Source: JBLHGN01 sp047616325
GTDB lineage: Bacteria; Pseudomonadota; Gammaproteobacteria; Pseudomonadales; Cellvibrionaceae
Reading direction: 5' to 3'
DNA length: 5,639 bases
NCBI GenBank assembly: GCA_047616325.1
Contig: JBLHGN010000239.1
Span: 1-5,639 of the forward strand
The notes under the pieces: model-generated
Databases searched by the model: none
What the model was told of the DNA's origin: nothing
The model's input: only the letters and a program-made list of their open reading frames with translations
In this document: in pieces, positions 1 through 5,260 of the stretch
Layout: each line of letters begins with the position of its first letter
How positions within the stretch are numbered: the stretch's first letter is position 1
Program-made: the position numbers and the translations under genes

Positions 1-105
1 AGACATGGAATATCTCTATCTAAAAATTAGGCAAGAAGCACTTGCTACCTGATAAAACTTTGAAATTTACCGAACAACCGGAACTTGGAAATTCAGAGAA
101 ATTGG
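1..105. other. AT-rich stretch with no identifiable gene
   Basis: This segment lies downstream of the broken transposase frame. It contains several stops in the frames I read and nothing recognisable. It may be the far side of the deletion that removed the transposase catalytic domain. I could not identify an IS end in it. Confidence 0.4.
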
Positions 106-372
106 TCAGCCAAAGTGGTAAAGAGCCCTTTTTCTACCCCCTCCGGGTGCTCGGACACTCGCCTGCTGAAGTGCTTCATCAACATGAAGATCCAGCATGC
201 CTTTTTTAACCGTTTTATCATCACAGCCAAATAACGAACAAATATATGTGGTACCTCCATGTCCAATTTTCTTCGCCTCAACGGCTGCATAACGTCGACG
301 ATCATTTTCAGATAAGCTGTCGTAGAAATTAGCCATTTCTTCTTCGTGCTCTTCACAATAGAGCGAACTCAT
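106..372 (-). pseudogene. ISAzo13-family transposase, N-terminal remnant
   Basis: The 88-residue reading frame resembles the start of ISAzo13-type transposases: an acidic N-terminus, then FYDSLSENDRRRYAAVEAKKIGHGG (split here as FYDSLSENDRRR, about residues 16-27, and YAAVEAKKIGHGG, about 28-40), then YICSLFGCDDKTVKKGMLDL, a helix-turn-helix-like segment, and a VRAPGGGRKR linker near residue 80. In complete members this linker leads into the catalytic domain. Here the frame reads six unrelated residues and stops, so the catalytic part is missing and the gene cannot be functional. Family assignment is by recognition of the N-terminal pattern, not by a search. It lies in the same orientation as the truncated LysM gene at 417-1265 and immediately downstream of its broken end, which suggests the IS insertion and a later deletion caused that truncation. 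No terminal inverted repeats were identified with confidence. Confidence 0.75.
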
Positions 373-416
373 TTAGCATTTTCACCAAAAAATAGAATTT
401 TACTTCAAATTATAGT

Positions 417-1265
417 CTATTGGAATCCGGATGATATTTCGTGCACGTTCTCTACCATTACCCCCCCAGCCAAACCCACAACTGTACTAACAACGGTCTC
501 CACTAGGATTTCATTCTTCTTACTTTGATTTTCAGTATTGGCAATCTGCATACAGGACTCGGCCACACCCGCACCTGCGAGCACAAGCCCGCCAGTGCGA
601 GTGATTTTGGCCAAGGTATTAATACGGGCCGCATGTTTTGCGATGTGCGCCGTGGCAGGAACTCCGCCAGAACGCGCAATGTGCATACTTTCATGGGTAG
701 TTTTGCTGCCAAACAAAAGCTTTTCAACGGGGCCTATATTGTTTTTAAAACGATCCAATAACACTTTACGCTGATAGCTGTACTGGTTCTTACTGAGTTT
801 ACCGGGTTTATACTGCGCATAGAGATCACTGACTTCGTCGATCAAGCCGACGTTACCTGGGCTCATCAAATTGGATGACGCGCCAAATGCGATACTACCA
901 GGCACCGTTAAATATTTCGAATTATGTTCCAGCCAGGAAAGCCCCAGAAATTATTTTGATCGTTGTATGTATCGGCTGGGTGATCATTTTTTTGGGTGGA
1001 GCCGACGCTGACCCAAGGGCTCGAGTAGCCCTTATTTTGTTGCTGGGGTACTGAGTATTGCACCAAGACGAAGTACATTGCCCGCACGAATCAAATTTGG
1101 GTTATTAATGTGAGGATTCAGTGCCAACAAATACTTTATGGTCGTCTGATATTTACTGCTTTGTGACCCAACACCAAACATCTTAAGCATGATAAGTGAA
1201 AGAGAGTCACCATTTTTGATTTTATATTCGTAATAGGTAGGTTCTAAACTTTCTGAGCCTTGCAT
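417..1265 (-). pseudogene. LysM-domain protein gene, double frameshift and truncated 3' end
   Basis: The chosen start is ATG at 1265-1263, preceded by a good AAGGAG site five bases upstream. An upstream in-frame ATG (1322) has no such site. Residues 12-68 form a LysM domain (YEYKIKNGDSLS, later LNPHINNPNLIRAGNVLRLG). The frame then hits a stop at 1032-1034. One frame over, the reading continues through a polar linker (QQQNKGYSSPWVSVGSTQ) to FWG, and then a shift back gives LSWLEHNSKYLTVPGSIAFG and the rest of the protein to 417. The switches fall at GGGG 1045-1048 (one extra base) and CCCC 942-945 (one missing base), so the two changes compensate. Homologues I recall have the same layout of LysM, linker and a FW-[AG]-LSWLE block. 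They run on past the glycine-rich hydrophobic VVGLAGG segment. Here about a dozen unrelated residues follow and the frame ends. Function is unknown; LysM domains usually bind peptidoglycan. The indels could also be sequencing or assembly errors, but the lost C-terminus would remain. Confidence 0.75.
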
Positions 1266-1276
1266 GCTAACTCCTT
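1258..1276 (-). promoter_or_regulatory. Shine-Dalgarno and start codon of the LysM gene
   Basis: On the minus strand the order is AAGGAG, five bases, then ATG. This fixes the start at 1265 rather than the earlier ATG at 1322. Confidence 0.7.
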
Positions 1277-1491
1277 GTAATTGTCGACACACAAAATATG
1301 TGGCGTTTAACCAATGGTGCATCTAATGGGCCTAAATGGATGATTACCTGACCGTGAAGATTCTCGTTTCGAATTTTCAAAAATAATAGGCTCTTCTTAA
1401 CCTCAGCATTGATAAATATATTGTTGACTGTCATACCAAGACCAAGGAAGCATATTGTATAATAAGCTCTCAATGCCTGTATATTATCCAC
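1267..1491 (-). CDS. small unknown ORF directly upstream of the LysM gene
   Basis: This is a 74-residue frame opening with GTG at 1491; an internal ATG at 1434 is an alternative start. I do not recognise the family. The central part (VKKSLLFLKIRNENLHGQ, then VIIHLGPLDAPLVKR) has a protein-like composition with mixed hydrophobic and charged residues and no predicted membrane span. Its TAG stop (1269-1267) is followed by one base and then the LysM ATG, and the LysM ribosome-binding site lies inside its last codons. That geometry is typical of translationally coupled gene pairs. No ribosome-binding site is evident upstream of its own GTG, so it may be a remnant of a longer gene whose 5' part is lost, or a chance frame. 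Confidence 0.3.
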   Translation of the reverse strand: MDNIQALRAYYTICFLGLGMTVNNIFINAEVKKSLLFLKIRNENLHGQVIIHLGPLDAPLVKRHIFCVSTITRS

Positions 1492-1918
1492 AGTAGAACA
1501 AGTGAGCCCTGCGTCACACTCTAATCAAAGCCTTTGATAATGCCTGTCCAACCTATGCTCTAAGGCGCTGGTTTTGTTGAGCTCTTTAATTTATAGATTC
1601 TTCCCGAATTTTCGAATGTAGAAAATCATAGCCTAGCAAGTTGACATTTTTTTAACGATACCTGCCCCATGTTTTCCTAATACCTAACCCCACATGTGCC
1701 TCACACCCTCCAAGCCTGATGATTCTTAGCGTGCTGATTCTCTATATCTAAATATCCGAATTTACGGTTTGTCGAAGTAATACGTGCCGCAAAAACTCAG
1801 CACTACCCATCTACCTACTTCGACAGCAAGGTGACTTGACCAACTCATTGAGGCTGGCCCATTTTTTCAATTACGGTAGTGTGCGTGTCCGATTTATTAT
1901 TGTTCTCATGGTTTGAGT
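1492..1918. other. Gene-poor stretch between the LysM gene and the end of the cassette array
   Basis: I see no convincing gene in these roughly 430 bases on either strand. Stops are frequent, and the few ATG codons I checked on the minus strand open only very short frames. It contains a small hairpin (ATCAAA-gcc-TTTGAT around 1524-1538), a TTGACA at 1641-1646 on the plus strand without a good -10 box at the right distance, and the larger nested inverted repeat at 1770-1825. The right edge coincides with the last attC of the array, so this is probably the sequence just outside the array or the residue of a decayed cassette. Confidence 0.5.
1770..1825. repeat. Nested inverted repeat (REP-like or attC-like hairpin)
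   Basis: TGTCGAAGTA (1770-1779) is repeated perfectly inverted as TACTTCGACA (1816-1825). Inside lies a second pair, GTGC (1784-1787) and GCAC (1800-1803), around a 12-base loop. It has no GTTRRRY box at its edge like the attC sites, so I do not call it attC. A REP-like palindrome or a single-stranded transposon end is possible, since a Y1 transposase of the REP-associated type lies in the same window. Confidence 0.5.
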
Positions 1919-2017
1919 GCCTAACGCTCTGTTAAGAGGAAAAGTTTAGTTGGCTAAAATGTCGAGCGGAGCTAAAACAGCCAACTTAATTTTTTACTGC
2001 TTTAACAGCTTTTTATA
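1919..2017 (-). repeat. attC site A (end of MAPEG cassette; last site of the array)
   Basis: Read on the minus strand, the site ends in GC GTTAGGC, a canonical R' box (1919-1925). The central stem pairs AGTTGGCT with AGCCAACT around an AATGTCGAGCGGAGC-type loop. CTGTTAA and TTAACAG pair near the edges, and a small side hairpin CTCT-gtta-AGAG sits next to R' (1927-1938). The R'' side (about TATAAAA) is degenerate and overlaps the stop of the MAPEG gene, so the right edge is approximate. No further site was found to the left. Confidence 0.75.
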
Positions 2018-2423
2018 TTTTTTGTAACAACAAGTTTATCCACAACCCCATAACGCATAGCAATGAAAACCAGAACGTAAGCATACGATGTAAAACATGA
2101 TTATAGGTTAAGTGAATGCATGAATGCACAATACGTAAAGCAATAAATAGCCAAGCGACGATTAAAGCGAAATAGCTATTAACTTCCCAGAAAATATACA
2201 AAGAACAAACCACGTAAAATAATACAGGCACTTCAAATTGATTGTTAAAGTTACGTGTAGTTTTCGTGATTATGTCAGGAACTTCCTGTCCATTCATTAA
2301 GCTATAAAAATTAGCTCTTACAGTTTTGTTTTTTACGCTAGCGAACCTGGCTTTGACTGCGATACAAGCAACAATAAAAGTTAAAAGCACCATTAAAAAC
2401 ATTGGATATAATAATATGTCCAT
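2013..2423 (-). CDS. MAPEG-family integral membrane protein (integron cassette gene)
   Basis: The 136-residue protein matches the MAPEG family (membrane-associated proteins in eicosanoid and glutathione metabolism), whose bacterial members are small four-helix inner-membrane proteins; some are microsomal-glutathione-transferase-like, most are of unknown substrate. Visible family features are TRNFNNQFEVPVLFY (about residues 56-70) and ALRIVHSCIHLTYN (about 95-108). Hydrophobic segments lie at about 4-24, 66-80, 82-98 and 112-134, and the length is normal for the family. The start at ATG 2423 has only a weak AGGGTTTGAG upstream. The gene is alone in its cassette between attC B and attC A, and its last codons overlap the edge of attC A. 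Its enzymatic activity cannot be read from the sequence. Confidence 0.9.
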   Translation of the reverse strand: MDILLYPMFLMVLLTFIVACIAVKARFASVKNKTVRANFYSLMNGQEVPDIITKTTRNFNNQFEVPVLFYVVCSLYIFWEVNSYFALIVAWLFIALRIVHSCIHLTYNHVLHRMLTFWFSLLCVMGLWINLLLQKI

Positions 2424-2446
2424 ATAAACTCAAACCCTGATGAAAA

Positions 2447-2534
2447 ATATGACGCCGTTATAAAGCGCATTTTTGTTGTTGCTTGGTCTTTTTCAAGCGA
2501 CAACAAAAATGTCGCTTCGAGAACCTTGTTACAA
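2447..2534 (-). repeat. attC site B (end of the ORF-less cassette)
   Basis: On the minus strand it runs from R'' TTGTAAC (2528-2534) to an R'-like GTCATAT (2447-2453) preceded by GGC. The central stem pairs ATTTTTGTTGTCGCTTG with CAAGCAACAACAAAAAT around a short GAAAAAGAC loop. It is plainly related to attC D: both share AACAAG, GCGAC, a TTTTGT-GTCGC arm, and ACCAAGCAACA. The R' has C where the consensus has the second T, which may weaken recombination at this junction. Confidence 0.85.
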
Positions 2535-2741
2535 CGGCAGCTACGACCGTCTATTAATGTACGCTGTGGAGCCACTAGGCGGAACTTTTGCTGAGCAAAG
2601 CCAACACTGAAACCACAATGCTTAGAGAGTAAACCATACTTTTTGAACTGCTTCTACATGGCGGAGATTACTTTGCCGGCTATAACTTTACTTAAGCGAA
2701 GTCGCCAGGACGGAATACGTGAACTGGCTTTTAAAACCACG
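2535..2741. other. Integron cassette body without a convincing gene
   Basis: These roughly 200 bases lie between the R' of attC C and the R'' of attC B, so they form the body of a separate cassette. On the minus strand the longest stretch is an internal open run (about 2660 down to 2535, reading KYGLLSKHCGFSVGFAQQ and on) with no start codon after the preceding in-frame stop. It then runs into attC B. It may be a non-coding cassette, a small RNA or promoter cassette, or the 3' tail of a decayed gene. Confidence 0.5.
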
Positions 2742-2825
2742 CCATAATGCCAAGATACTGATTTTAACGAAGCCGTGATGTCATATTTACAGCTGAAATT
2801 TTTCCGTTGCATGCATTTGTTAGTC
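2742..2825 (-). repeat. attC-like site C (end of the GFA cassette), degenerate
   Basis: On the minus strand R'' is GACTAAC (2819-2825), overlapping the stop of the GFA gene. The presumed R' is ATTATGG (2742-2748), with A in place of the G at the crossover position. Between them AATGC pairs with GCATT, AACGGAA with TTCGTT (one bulge), and AGCTGT with ACGGCT (one wobble). The structure and position fit an attC, but the boxes are poor, so the call is moderate. Confidence 0.55.
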
Positions 2826-3302
2826 CTCAATTGCACTTTTATATCTCCTTACACACTCCTCTGGCCAAAGCTCACTTCTGCGATAGAAATCTTCAACTTT
2901 TGCAGCAGTATCGCTCAGCTCGACCCAAGATTGTTTGCTAGAAGTATATATATGAATATCGGGTGGGCATACATTCGGATTATCTAATGTGCCTACTCTT
3001 ACGAATGCCACTTTTTCTTTTGCTGCGCCATAGTGACTCCATAGTGCAACTTGGCACTCAGAGCAACGCACAATTACTTGACCAACGCCACTATTTGACG
3101 TGGTTAGAATCTTTTCGATAACACCCTTTGTGATGCTTAAACGTTTACTTTCAATCAAAGCATTTAACGCAAAAGCCGATCCAGTTTCTCGTTGACACCA
3201 TGAGCAATGGCAACAATGCACAAACATTGGTTTACAGTTTACCGTGTAGTGTATCTCTCCGCATGTGCATCTGCCTTTAGCAAAATATTTTGGATCACTC
3301 AT
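2820..3302 (-). CDS. GFA-family (glutathione-dependent formaldehyde-activating-like) zinc protein
   Basis: The 160-residue product carries the GFA zinc-binding pattern: GRCTCGEIHY with C12 and C14, then CCHCSWCQR with C30/C31, C33 and C36, and RCSEC with C80 and C83. The family is named after glutathione-dependent formaldehyde-activating enzyme, which speeds formation of S-hydroxymethylglutathione, but most members are uncharacterised, so only the zinc-protein fold is safe to infer. It should be cytosolic, having no signal or membrane segment. I chose ATG 3302 (MSDPKYFAKG), because the longer frame from 3344 starts inside attC D. There is no clear Shine-Dalgarno. It is the only gene in its cassette, between attC D upstream and attC C at its stop. 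GFA genes are frequent integron passengers. Confidence 0.9.
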   Translation of the reverse strand: MSDPKYFAKGRCTCGEIHYTVNCKPMFVHCCHCSWCQRETGSAFALNALIESKRLSITKGVIEKILTTSNSGVGQVIVRCSECQVALWSHYGAAKEKVAFVRVGTLDNPNVCPPDIHIYTSSKQSWVELSDTAAKVEDFYRRSELWPEECVRRYKSAIED

Positions 3303-3332
3303 AGAATTTAATGTCCGAATTTTTCGTAATAA

Positions 3333-3421
3333 GCCTAACGCCAATATTTGGCGCCTATTTTGTGTTGCTTGGTATTTTTCATGCGACGCAAAATGGGTCG
3401 CTCAAGATATTCTTGTTATGT
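3333..3421 (-). repeat. attC site D
   Basis: On the minus strand it runs from ACATAAC (3415-3421), overlapping the stop of the 128-aa gene, to GGC GTTAGGC (R' 3333-3339). Central arms CATTTTGCGTCGCATG and ACCAAGCAACACAAAATAGGCG pair imperfectly. Small perfect side hairpins sit beside each box: CCAAATATTGG next to R' and CAAGA-ata-TCTTG next to R''. It is a sister of attC B. Confidence 0.9.
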
Positions 3422-3802
3422 GTTTGGGGTGAATGCATCTAGCGCCTCCTGAAGCATCTGCCGCACCCATAAATATTTGGCTGATGATAATTTTTCTTGA
3501 AGTTCATTTAGTGCTCGGTCTGATGTCATCATGCAGTAAAGGGTTGCAACTGCATCTATATAAGATTCGCTTTCTTCATCGTAAGTTTTTGATATCCAAT
3601 CAAGAATATTAATTTCATCGTCGAGAGAGATTGAGCCAGCATACGGCTGATCGCCAATAACATCAGAAAATGCTTGAGCAAAATCAGCATTTGTACCTTT
3701 AGCTCCGCTTTTCATAATATCAAAGACAACCGAGATTCGATCACTTAGATCAGTCTGCGACGTTGATATTGCTAGGTAACTCAGCTCTTCAAGTGATTTC
3801 AT
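3416..3802 (-). CDS. Unknown 128-aa cassette protein
   Basis: I do not recognise the family. The product is acidic, cytosolic-looking and rich in predicted helices: ELSYLAISTSQTDLSDRI at the start, a middle segment LDDEINILDWISKTYDEES, and a C-terminal helix pair with LNELQEKL and VRQMLQEALDAF. The spacing of leucines and repeated helical segments would fit a small all-helical protein of the sort seen among immunity proteins or scaffold-like passengers, but that is a guess without a motif behind it. ATG 3802 lies only seven bases after the R' box of attC E, so there is no room for a ribosome-binding site within the cassette itself. The stop overlaps the R'' box of attC D. Confidence 0.8.
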   Translation of the reverse strand: MKSLEELSYLAISTSQTDLSDRISVVFDIMKSGAKGTNADFAQAFSDVIGDQPYAGSISLDDEINILDWISKTYDEESESYIDAVATLYCMMTSDRALNELQEKLSSAKYLWVRQMLQEALDAFTPNT

Positions 3803-3809
3803 AATCTAC

Positions 3810-3913
3810 ACATAACGCCTGCATTGACGGCTTGGCTGAATTGGCGGATTTTTTACGTGTTTTTTCAAAAAACGTGACAGTTTACCCAAGTCCGCAAGAT
3901 CCTTTTGTTAGAA
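3810..3913 (-). repeat. attC site E
   Basis: On the minus strand it runs from R'' TTCTAAC (3907-3913) to GGC GTTATGT (R' 3810-3816). The central stem includes a perfect GTTTTTT-c-AAAAAAC pair flanked by ACGT, and outer arms GCGGACTTGGGT / GCCAATTCAGCC pair loosely. A side hairpin GCC-tgcattgac-GGC sits next to R', and AAG-atc-CTT next to R''. The T-rich hairpin could also act as a transcription terminator. Confidence 0.9.
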
Positions 3914-3938
3914 CTGGTTTTTTGACCAGCCCCAACGA

Positions 3939-4088
3939 TTAATTTACCCACGATAATACCTGTTTTGATTGAAATGTAAACAAGGATATTTCTAGGGGGT
4001 TTAAACGGTTTTCTAATAAATATTTAACGAATTCCGTTGCCTCCTGTACCTAGAACCCGACAAACTGAATTTTCCATTTATATTTCAT
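3939..4088 (-). pseudogene. Small cassette ORF interrupted by an in-frame amber codon
   Basis: From ATG 4088, preceded by AAGAGAG at a plausible distance, the frame reads MKYKWKIQFVGF, then TAG (4052-4050), then continues open for 36 codons (VQEATEFVKYLLENRLNP, then LEISLFTFQSKQVLSWVN) to TAA at 3941-3939. The downstream part looks like real protein, a predicted helix followed by alternating hydrophobic residues, and it is the only candidate gene in a cassette bounded by attC F and attC E. I recognise no family. The simplest reading is a nonsense mutation in a roughly 49-aa gene; amber suppression or readthrough is possible but unsupported. Both frames are short enough that chance cannot be excluded. 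Confidence 0.4.
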
Positions 4089-4091
4089 AAT

Positions 4092-4234
4092 ACTCTCTTG
4101 AAAACTATGCTTTCTGAGAGCTAGACCCGCCTCAGCGGCTGTTGGATGTTTTGCTTATGCAGATAGTCCTCTATTTTTCATCTTCAATAATTTAAAAAAT
4201 AATTTTGACGCTTGTACGTAATTTTACCTGTGGG
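4092..4234. other. Cassette leader region with a hairpin before the amber ORF
   Basis: No gene seen. On the minus strand an imperfect hairpin (CTCTC-AGAAA ... TTTTC-AA-GAGAG, about 4093-4121) lies just before the start codon of the amber-interrupted ORF and overlaps its presumed ribosome-binding site. A nine-codon-scale frame (MKNRGLSA) lies further upstream, before that hairpin. Leader-type control is conceivable but unsupported. Confidence 0.3.
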
Positions 4235-4291
4235 TTCTAATGCGAGTGCAGGCGCGCGGGTTTATGCGCCGCTTGCCTATTTTTGTTATGC
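4235..4291 (-). repeat. attC-like site F (short, 57-bp type)
   Basis: On the minus strand R'' is GCATAAC (4285-4291) and the presumed R' is ATTAGAA (4235-4241), with A instead of the crossover G. Between them the GC-rich arms GCAAGCGGCGC and GCGCGCCTGC pair with a mismatch around an ATAAACC loop. The length and simple single stem resemble the short attC sites of mobile integrons rather than the long sites around it. Confidence 0.65.
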
Positions 4292-4303
4292 GATCTTGCT
4301 TAA

Positions 4304-4546
4304 TCACTGAACTTGGTCAATTAGACAATCTATGCCTTCCGTTTTGATTGTGTCATTGAGTTCATCAAGTGCGGCTTGGTCTGAGGGAAATAGGTCTTCC
4401 CATACTGTCGAATTATTATATTCATCAACTACTTCGAGAAGCCACTTGCCATTTCCATCGCTGTATATTTCTACTTGTACTGTCTTTTCATTGCTTTCCA
4501 CTGTTTGGCAAAGTGGAGACTTTTTGATTTCTATTTCAGTATTCAT
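4304..4546 (-). CDS. Small acidic conserved-hypothetical type protein (80 aa)
   Basis: I take the start at ATG 4546 (MNTEIEIKKSPLCQTVESN), because the longer frame to 4633 starts inside attC G. The protein has no signal or membrane segment. Its core VEIYSDGNGKWLLEVVDEYN followed by NSTVWEDLFPSDQAALDE has alternating hydrophobic strands ending in a tryptophan and then a helix. I recall this pattern in short bacterial hypothetical proteins, but I cannot name a domain or function. There is only a weak GAG upstream as a ribosome-binding site. It is alone in its cassette between attC G and attC F; the stop lies 12 bases before the R'' box of F. Confidence 0.8.
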   Translation of the reverse strand: MNTEIEIKKSPLCQTVESNEKTVQVEIYSDGNGKWLLEVVDEYNNSTVWEDLFPSDQAALDELNDTIKTEGIDCLIDQVQ

Positions 4547-4573
4547 TTGTAATGACTCTATGATTGTTTTAGC

Positions 4574-4678
4574 GCATAACGCCGGTAGCAATTGCCGGAG
4601 CAAGATGGATTGTGTTTTTGCGTCTTTTTGCAAAAACCAAGAAAGCTTGCGGAGGTCAATTGGCTACCTTTGTGATGC
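4574..4678 (-). repeat. attC site G
   Basis: On the minus strand it runs from R''-like GCATCAC (4672-4678) to GGC GTTATGC (R' 4574-4580). The central stem pairs GGTTTTTGCA with CGCAAAAACAC around AAAAGA. Side hairpins are CCGG-caattgcta-CCGG next to R' and AGGT ... ACCT next to R''. It overlaps the last codons of the DUF6933-like gene. Confidence 0.9.
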
Positions 4679-5185
4679 ATTTTTCGCGATATCCGCCACA
4701 GCTTTTATGGAAAAATCCCAGTCAATATTTCTTTGAGGCATACGGTTAACATTATGTGTTATTTTTCCTATATCTGCGTTGGCAATACCACCATTATCGT
4801 ATATACCGTATCGATAGTGGTTTACACGGTCATTCACATTACCCAAAACCTTTCGGCTGTGAGTTTTTGTGAACTGCATTTCAGTATAGCCCAGCATCAA
4901 ATGTTGAATGTCTCTCGGGCTAAACCCATCTAGCTCTAACAGCTGAATTAGGCCTACCAGAAATGAATTTTTGATGTTTTTGTAGTGCTCTTTCCTTACG
5001 CACGTCAAGACGAACGAGTGTAGCGTTCTTTCGTTTACAAAAACTAGATGTTTGCGTCGATCGTCATTAAAAGCATTCACTACCCAATCTCCAAAAACGG
5101 ATTCACTTTCGGTAGGCTCATGCAGCTTTGAAGGTTTAACTCCTGCTGACTTTTGAACCTTCTGAGTTAACCTTAATTGGATCAT
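4664..5185 (-). CDS. DUF6933-like cassette protein
   Basis: The 173-residue product starting at ATG 5185 (MIQLRLTQKVQK) fits the DUF6933 pattern as I recall it: an N-terminal strand of the form MI-x-L-R-x-T-x-K, then FGDWVVNAFNDDRRKHLVFVNERTL (here FGDWVVNAF near residue 31 and HLVFVNERTLHSFVL near 46), and a later RKVLGNVND motif near residue 113, which is the most characteristic part. The function of the family is unknown; members are soluble and often found as lone genes in mobile or cassette DNA. The longer frame to 5218 starts in attC H, so I reject it. The chosen ATG is nine bases after the R' of attC H, leaving no Shine-Dalgarno in the cassette. The final residues (NASQR) are encoded inside attC G. 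Confidence 0.75.
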   Translation of the reverse strand: MIQLRLTQKVQKSAGVKPSKLHEPTESESVFGDWVVNAFNDDRRKHLVFVNERTLHSFVLTCVRKEHYKNIKNSFLVGLIQLLELDGFSPRDIQHLMLGYTEMQFTKTHSRKVLGNVNDRVNHYRYGIYDNGGIANADIGKITHNVNRMPQRNIDWDFSIKAVADIAKNASQR

Positions 5186-5194
5186 ATTATTTTT

Positions 5195-5260
5195 GCATAA
5201 CGCCTTTAGCAGGCGCATTTATGTAGTTGATTGTTTTGTGCTAGCGTAGCGGAAACACAA
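5195..5260 (-). repeat. attC site H, R' half only, interrupted at 5260/5261
   Basis: R' is GTTATGC (minus strand, 5195-5201), followed by the usual adjacent side hairpin (CGCCT-ttagc-AGGCG on the plus strand). The central stem begins with TTGTTTTGTG and folds back with CACAA at 5256-5260, where the attC character ends abruptly and a GTGTG sequence starts. The R'' half would be expected beyond the inserted element, outside the window. Confidence 0.7.

Noticed and set aside
346..774. Plus-strand frames across the IS remnant and the LysM gene (and a minus-strand frame at 503-727)
   Set aside because: They lie opposite or out of frame to recognisable coding sequence, have no ribosome-binding site and no protein-like pattern.
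417..1265. Reading the LysM protein as a type VI secretion effector or pore-forming toxin
   Set aside because: The glycine-rich hydrophobic segments would allow it, but there is no secretion gene, PAAR/VgrG or immunity gene in the window.
2393..2575. Minus-strand 60-aa frame covering attC B
   Set aside because: It is made almost entirely of the attC hairpin and runs out of the ORF-less cassette into the MAPEG start; attC palindromes often stay open by chance.
2654..2987. Minus-strand frame over attC C and plus-strand frame over the 3' end of the GFA gene
   Set aside because: The first is an attC shadow; the second is antisense to a clear GFA domain.
4332..4933. Plus-strand frames of 134 and 66 residues
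   Set aside because: They are antisense to the 80-aa and DUF6933-like genes and to attC G; the composition is serine-rich and typical of an antisense shadow.
1919..5201. CRISPR array
   Set aside because: The repeated elements are attC sites of unequal length separated by genes, with no short regular repeat-spacer pattern.
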